Part shown: piece by piece, positions 58,242-64,000 of the stretch
Layout: each line of letters opens with the position of its first letter
Numbering within the stretch: the stretch's first letter is position 1
Assembly (NCBI GenBank): GCA_030620095.1
Contig: JAUTXW010005187.1
Coordinates: 377,501-441,500, forward strand
DNA from: Kuschelorhynchus macadamiae
Lineage: Eukaryota; Arthropoda; Insecta; Coleoptera; Curculionidae
Reading direction: 5' to 3'
Length of the DNA stretch: 64,000 bases
Notes under the pieces: model-generated
What the model was told of the DNA's origin: nothing
Seen by the model: only the letters and a program-made list of their open reading frames with translations
The model's database searches: none
Program-made: the position numbers and the translations under genes

Positions 58242-58732
58242 TAAATTATTAATAATTATAGGTACACATAGATCCAAAAGTTCTGCATCACCTCACCTAA
58301 AATCGTAAAATTTCAATGCCTTGATTGATAGCGCAAAAAAAATTTTTCGCATCTGAACAAGATGTTGCAAAACTTTGGAATCTATTGTGTAATATTTAAT
58401 ATACGAATTTAATAAGTTAAGTTTATATTTATAATGAGTATTTATAAGGGCATTCCTTTAGGAGTTTCCCAATTTTGTTTGTTTATTATTTTGTTATCGG
58501 AAATATTTCGATCATCTTTTGGTTCATTTAAAGTGTACACATGTTTAATTGAACTTTTCTTCTTGAAATGACCTAAGGGACCCCGCCCTTAAATATTGAC
58601 ATTCAATTCAATTGTAATAAATTAAATAACCAAATCTAACATCATATAATATAATAGAACAAATGTAACGTCTCTATAATAGATCACACCACCATCCCAA
58701 TAAATTATTAATTATTTTTTTATTTTATTTTT
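58242..58732. other. Non-coding stretch
   Basis: AT-rich. It may contain the lost right end of the Transib element. A CTATTGTG at 58382-58389 is the only heptamer-like candidate and is weak. Confidence 0.45.
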
Positions 58733-59480
58733 TTAATTTATTACGATTAAATATAGAAGAGCAGACAAAACGCCTCCTTGAGGGACGCCATATGTGACAG
58801 CATTATTTTTGTATCTGAATTTTTGCCTTAATCCTTTTTTACTTACTCCCTGTAATTCAACATATTGTTTTCTGTTGAATAAATAACTGATAAACCACTC
58901 TAGAGCCACTCTTGTAATCCCATACGATTCTAATTTATTCACAAGAAGATCATGATTTATGACATCAAAAGCCTTGAACAGATCAAAATAAAGCCCACCA
59001 ATGCAGAGTTTTTTATCAACTGATTCTGTAATATTGTTTATGGCATCAAAAAGAGCAGATATAGTATATATATAGTATAGTAGATATAGTATAGTATCCC
59101 TGCTCCTACAGAAACCATGGTGGGTTTTTGAAAACAACAAACATTAAAAATTAAATTAATTCTATACTTGGAAATATCGGAATGATCTCCCTTCTTGTGC
59201 AGTGGTATCCATCTAGCTTGTTTTATTATCGAAGGATATATTTCAGAGCCGAAAGAAAGATTTATCTGCCCGATTTGCGTCGCAACTTCCCTAATTATAT
59301 TACAGGGGATGTCATCTGGACCTGCACTTTTTTCTTGCTTACTTCTATTATAACCCTTGAGATCTCACACACCATAGATAGCCGCGGTAAATGTTTATCG
59401 AAAATTAGCATCCAGCTATAAATTACTTAATCTGATTCTCAGTTTCACCGCTAATTTTAAGCATACACTCTCTCACCGCT
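58733..59480 (-). pseudogene. LINE reverse transcriptase fragment
   Basis: Minus strand: AGPDDIPCNIIREVA (about 59270-59330) and WIPLHKKGDHSDISKYR (about 59160-59210) from the RT fingers, then LYFDLFKAFDVINHDLLVNK (about 58950-59010) and VTYGVPQGGVLSALLYL (about 58740-58795). The fragment stops before the YADD box. It is bordered on the left by a T/A-rich tract (58715-58740). Confidence 0.8.
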
Positions 59481-60543
59481 CCATAAATTAAAACCATATT
59501 AAGGTGTCACTGATACTACCCCAGATTCTGCCAATAAATAACACTCTTGAACCAGAAAGTTAATTAACGAATTTGAAAGTTAGCAACAAAAATTCTGACC
59601 GCTAATGGGTCCCAGGATGGTAAACCACGCTGGCTCGAATTCGAGTTTTGCCGTTTCCTATTCTCATATTTCAAACATAAAAGTACGACATTTTAATTAA
59701 AAATGACAGCAAAAACTGAGCATAAGCACTTCTCCTTTTTGCAGTGTCAGGGGCGTTGCAGTTTTGAGCAAAACGAATACGTTGTAAAATGAATAATTCT
59801 AAAGAAATGTGAATTCCAAGCAACGGACAAACTAGAAGACGTTTTTTTAACATCTCTTTAACATAAGCTGAAAATGTGATACACAAGTATTCGATTTTTC
59901 TGGTGTAAACAATAGGACTGAATAATTTATATAGGAAAGGGCTTTCTGTTAAAAGTTTTAAAACCTTAATCTGATATAGTGTTATGGTTGGGGTGTCAAG
60001 AGAAAGAACAAAATTCCGAAAAAAAATTATTTCAGTACATGTTAGAATAATATAGCGGGGGGTTAAAGTAAACGCTTTTATGATTACACTGTAGCTTTGG
60101 GAGGTTTATAGGAAAATTATGGGAACTAATCGGGAAAATAATCCCTTGGCAATTGTTTGTATACCTTTCCAAGCTCAAATTGGCGCTAATCAAAAGCATA
60201 TTGACAACACAAAGGCCTGCATTATATTTGTGATCAAGCTATTTTAATTTTTTGCGCTTAGTTAGGACTTTAGTTAACGCACGTAAATTTGTTTTTTGTA
60301 AACCAATATCAAGTTATCTCTGAATATTCCCAGCAAATTAAATGAAATTCCTTCTTTTTGTTCGAAACGTTGATACACGCGTTAAAGCCTCTTTTTAAAT
60401 TGAAAATTTATTGGGGATTTACCAGCAGAAACTAGATCACAGTTGGAGATTCCCCGAGAAAAGAGGGCGATATTATTTAATGTCAACGTGATATTTAAAC
60501 GAGCGTCATCTACCTATTTTTCTAGTTCTATGAGTGTTTCGTT
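59481..60543. other. Non-coding stretch
   Basis: No gene or element recognised. Confidence 0.45.
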
Positions 60544-60694
60544 GTGCACTTTCTATAAAAAATTGTTAAATAGGAGTTGTAAAAATAAATCTGATGACTC
60601 TTGTTAACAAACGTGCACTTTGTTATAAGAAAAAAATTGTTAAATAGGAGTTGTAAAAATAATTATCTGATGACATTTTCTTGTTAACAAACGT
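60544..60694 (+). repeat. Tandem duplication, two units of about 69 and 82 bp
   Basis: Both units start GTGCACTTT and contain TTGTTAAATAGGAGTTGTAA, CTGATGAC and CTTGTTAACAAACGT. The second unit differs by small insertions. Non-coding. Confidence 0.85.
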
Positions 60695-60989
60695 CGTTGT
60701 GTTTTTATTTCGCAATGTTTAAATAATTTTTTTTTTGTTTTGTGATGTAATATAAGAAATAATTTGAAACATATTTGGTAATCAATATAAAATGTCTTGT
60801 TAAACGCATTATTAGAGGCTCAAAAAAAAATGATGCCGTAGAATTAATGCATGTATTATATAAAACGCATATCACACTTGCGCCACGCGCGTAACATTGC
60901 CGTATTAATTTATATTTATAGTCAAATTGGTCCAAAATTTGATCCAATTTTTTTTTTTGAGAATATAATTTACCTAAATTCTGTTCTAA

Positions 60990-61730
60990 ATCGGAGCTGA
61001 CATTATAAAATCATAAGAATCTCTCGACTACTGAACCTTCTGAATTAACTTATCTAAAAATTATGGAGCACTGGGAGGTTTGCGTAATATCAGTAGTGTC
61101 ATCGACTCGCACAGAAAAAAACTGTGTGTTCATTATTTCATTTTTTACATGATCATTTAAATAATCAGAAATGCATTCAGTTATTTTATTCGTTTTGAAT
61201 AGTTTTCGAGTCTTCAGTAAAAACATTTTTAACTTATTCGTGATGATCTTTTAGTTCTTGGGAACTTGTCGATATTAATAAACTTAAAAGTTTTTTAAAA
61301 TTCCCCCTATTTATTGACTCGCTGCTCTCATCATGGCCGCGAAAGACTAACTCTTGTTTTGCAAGGTACAAAACTGTGTCAATTACCAAGCACATAAATA
61401 GTCTATTTCATCGGACGTATTCATTAAAATGTATTTTATATAGTTTAGCATTTTCTTTTAAAGCGCCAGCTGTAGTGCTTTGATTTTTTACAAATGTTTT
61501 CTTCATGTTTATATAAAAACCTTCATATATTTAACATACCTTCAAATCCTTCGTTATTCCACACTGAATATTTATTGAAAACTAGTAAACAAGGCCAGCA
61601 AAACAATTTTTATAATATTTGACTACTACATAACCATTTGTACGCCGAAAACCAGTATGACGATTAAAACTCTGATCTTGTTCCTTCCATCGATTAAATG
61701 GAGTTTCCAACAAAATGCAAATCACATCCG
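60990..61730 (-). pseudogene. Decayed hAT transposase (DUF4371-type) remnant
   Basis: Minus strand: QSTTAGALKENAKLY (about 61440-61485) and ELVFRGHDESSESINRGNFK (about 61300-61360), then the next DUF4371 block (KNVFTEDSKTIQNE, about 61185-61230). A catalytic-region-like VDDTTDIT remnant lies near 61090. RGHDES and RGNF are shared with the hAT at 23501 (RGHDETR, RGNF), so the two may be distant members of one clade. No termini; C-terminus missing. Confidence 0.7.
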
Positions 61731-61889
61731 CGATCGGATTCATCAATAATGTAAATTAATAAACCCGACACCAAATAAAGTTGTAACAACACCATAAATA
61801 AATATAACACAAAACAGTCAACCAAACTGCAAAGGAACTAACCGGTTGCAGCGAAATCCGCGAAAATAGAAGTAAACAACCACCGAAAC

Positions 61890-64000
61890 AATAATAATAA
61901 TAATAATAAATGCTTTATTGTCAAAAAAATTTTACAATTTTGTGGACAAAGCTGTTGTAAAAAAATAGTTTACAAACATCAAAATTAGCAAACAAAACAA
62001 AACAAAAACACATCATAAATATTATAGTAAAATAATATTTAAATCAAGAATTTAGAATATTAATATTATAGAATCCTAAAAGAAGTACATTAGAAATGTA
62101 CTTTGTCAGTCATACTATGTTATAAACATTTTCATAAATATAATGTAAAAAAATAAAAAAGCAAAGTAAAAAATAAAAAAGTACGAAACAATTAAAAAAA
62201 AAATATACATATACAAAATTCGGTAAAAATGGTTGGTAATGGCAACTATCACACTAGGGGTTCATAAGGATAAAATTATGTGTTGTAAAACTCGTTCACG
62301 GTGTAGAAGGCTCTTTCCAGTAAGAATGATTTCAAAGCCTTGCGAAATGAAGTCAGAGATATTATGGATTTGATGTTAAATGGCAGGTGATTATGCATTT
62401 TTTTTGCATTGTAGATTACTGATCTTTTAATTAACTCTGAGTGTGGGGTTGGAAGATAGAGATCGTGCTCAGTATTTCTGAGAGGGTAGTTGTGAGAAGG
62501 TCTCTCTAATAGAGCAGGTGCGTGCTTACGAATTAAGCAAACCGATTCCAAAATGAATAAGCAAGGAAGGGTTAGTATTTTATATCTTTTAAAGAAATCT
62601 CGGCAGTGAGTTCTACTGTTAAGTCTCAGTAGGTAACGAACAGCTCTTTTTTGCAGTATAAAAATTCGATCAAATTGAGTCGCACAACATGTACCCCAGA
62701 ATGGAATAGCATATCTGAGGTGCGACTCAACAAGAGCAAAATAAACAGTTCTAGAGGTAGAAAAGCTAAGCTCCTCGGAAACAGATCTTAACGCAAAGCA
62801 AGCAGGACCTAACTTCCTTGATAAAGCGTCGATATGTGGATCCCATTTTAAAGAATCATCTACAAGAAGCCCTAGAAATTTTACAGAGTTTACGACATCA
62901 ATAGTGGTGCCATTAAGGTCAAAAGGTTGCAGCGTGTTTTTATAAGACAAGACTTCGTTTTAGAGATGTTCAAACATAGGAGATTAGAATCGCACCAGGA
63001 TTTAATGGTGATTAGGTCATTAGATACAATCCTATGTAGGTCCGTGACATTTGGGTGGCTCCACGTAAAGCTGGTATCGTCCGCAAAGAGACATATTTTT
63101 CCACTAATGTTTAAATTAGCCATGTCGTTTATGAACAGAAGAAACAAGATAGGGCCTAGTACCGAGCCTTGAGGCACTCCACATTCTATTGGCCTACAAG
63201 AAGAAATCCTGTTGTGAACTTTCACAACTTGATTTCTGTTGCTAAGATATGACTTAAACCAATTGAGAGGAGCCCCTCTAAATCCATAGTACTGCAGCTT
63301 GTTAGTTAATATATTATGATTCACACAATCGAAAGCTTTCGAAAAATCACAGAAAATTGTTGCCGTAGAGTGATGGTTGTTTAGGCTGGAGTAAACTCTA
63401 TTAAGAAGGGAAAACATGGCATCGCTTGTGCATTTGTTACTTAAAAATCCAAATTGATGTTTTGTAAGTATTTCATATCTAGACAGAAATGATAAAAGCC
63501 TTTTTTTAACCAGTCTTTCGATGATCTTAGATAGCGTAGGGAGAAGTGCAATTGGGCGATAGTTCGAAGCTTCTTCTGAAACACCTCCTTTGTGAAGAGG
63601 TATGATTATTGCAGTTTTAAGGCAGCTTGGAAAAGTACCATTTTGGAAAGACATATTTATCAAAGTAGTCAGATGCTCTAGTGTGCATTCCGGCAGACTT
63701 GAATACATTTTTAAAGTAAGCCCATCAGTTCCCGAAGAAGATTTATTTTTGATATCATTAATTGTACTACGAATTTCTGATAAAACTACTGGTGAAAAGA
63801 AGAAAATGTGCAGGTTTACCCTATGATTAGGGAGATATGAAATTGGGTCATTAGATTGAGATACGGATTTAGTCAAATCTTTGGCTACACTTACAAAATA
63901 ATTGTTTAGGTCCTCAGGAGAGGTAAGGATAGTGCTGGATAAAGGAGTTTTGTTTCTTAAATCATTTACGATAGACCAGGTTTCTTTAGCTACATTTTTG
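61890..64000 (-). mobile_element. LINE (Jockey/CR1-like) running off the window
   Basis: The 3' end on the minus strand ends in a (TTA)n tail, visible as an AAT run at 61890-61909. Non-coding 3' region 61910-62275, then RT coding to the window end. Removed from the window: endonuclease and 5' end. Confidence 0.82.
62276..64000 (-). pseudogene. LINE reverse transcriptase, one frameshift, 5' part outside window
   Basis: The frame at 63876-62890 is open: KNKSSSGTDGLTLKMY, NYRPIALLPTLSKIIERLV, KHQFGFLSNKCTSD, IFCDFSKAFDCVNHNIL, IECGVPQGSVLGPILFLLF and the catalytic CLFADDTSF. After a shift near 62940 the C-terminal domain continues (62950-62276): VKFLGLLVDDSLKW, LQKRAVRYLLRLN, KILTLPCLFILESVCLI, ending VNEFYNT. 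Upstream codons up to 64000 (AKETWSIVNDLRNK) show the ORF continues outside. Only one lesion is visible here, so this copy is among the younger LINEs. Confidence 0.88.

Noticed and set aside
58382..58389. CTATTGTG as right end of the Transib element
   Set aside because: Only a heptamer-like match (CACAATA), no RSS-like nonamer, and no CGCCG duplication next to it.

Overview
This is AT-rich arthropod DNA, most likely insect and plausibly a beetle. That assignment is inferred from the repeat types (many mariner-like ends of the form TA-CAGGGTG, Transib, piggyBac, hAT, pogo/Tigger, an I-clade LINE, Penelope-like sequence). I found no host gene, tRNA, rRNA or CRISPR array in the 64 kb. The window is a dense patchwork of nested transposable elements, nearly all with broken reading frames.

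Layout. (1) 1275-~9770: a pogo/Tigger element split by a hAT element (1328-5048, 8-bp duplication), a foldback MITE (5449-5605) and a long-arm mariner (6788-9456) whose transposase is still open. (2) 9720-12950: no gene seen. (3) 12950-15250: a broken gene of the DUF7869-like multicopy family. (4) 16105-21198: a second long-arm mariner with a Jerky-like pogo element inserted at a TA in its right arm. (5) 21590-26191: a decayed hAT, then a hAT element with an exact 8-bp duplication. (6) 26200-31205: two LINE copies on the minus strand. (7) 31206-34800: a mariner remnant, diverged tandem repeats, and a hammerhead-bearing repeat. (8) 34806-39944: a nearly full-length I-clade LINE (gag, endonuclease, RT, RNase H) that landed between two inverted hammerhead-bearing repeats. 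(9) 40274-43933: a mariner remnant and a complete but mutated piggyBac. (10) 44000-48872: a LINE interrupted by a Penelope-like fragment (GIY-YIG plus hammerhead) and a second Tigger. (11) 49416-51760: two mariner remnants. (12) 53636-58241: a Transib-like non-autonomous element whose two ends look like V(D)J recombination signals with spacers of 12 and about 22 bases, abutting a Transib/RAG1-like transposase gene with two introns and only one visible frameshift. (13) 58733-64000: LINE and hAT remnants and a LINE running off the window end.

The genes do not form a pathway. The relationships are insertional: which element landed in which can be read from target duplications and interrupted reading frames. 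The two most interesting loci are the Transib pair (53.6-58.2 kb) and the shared architecture of the two long-arm mariners (6.8-9.5 and 16.1-21.2 kb).
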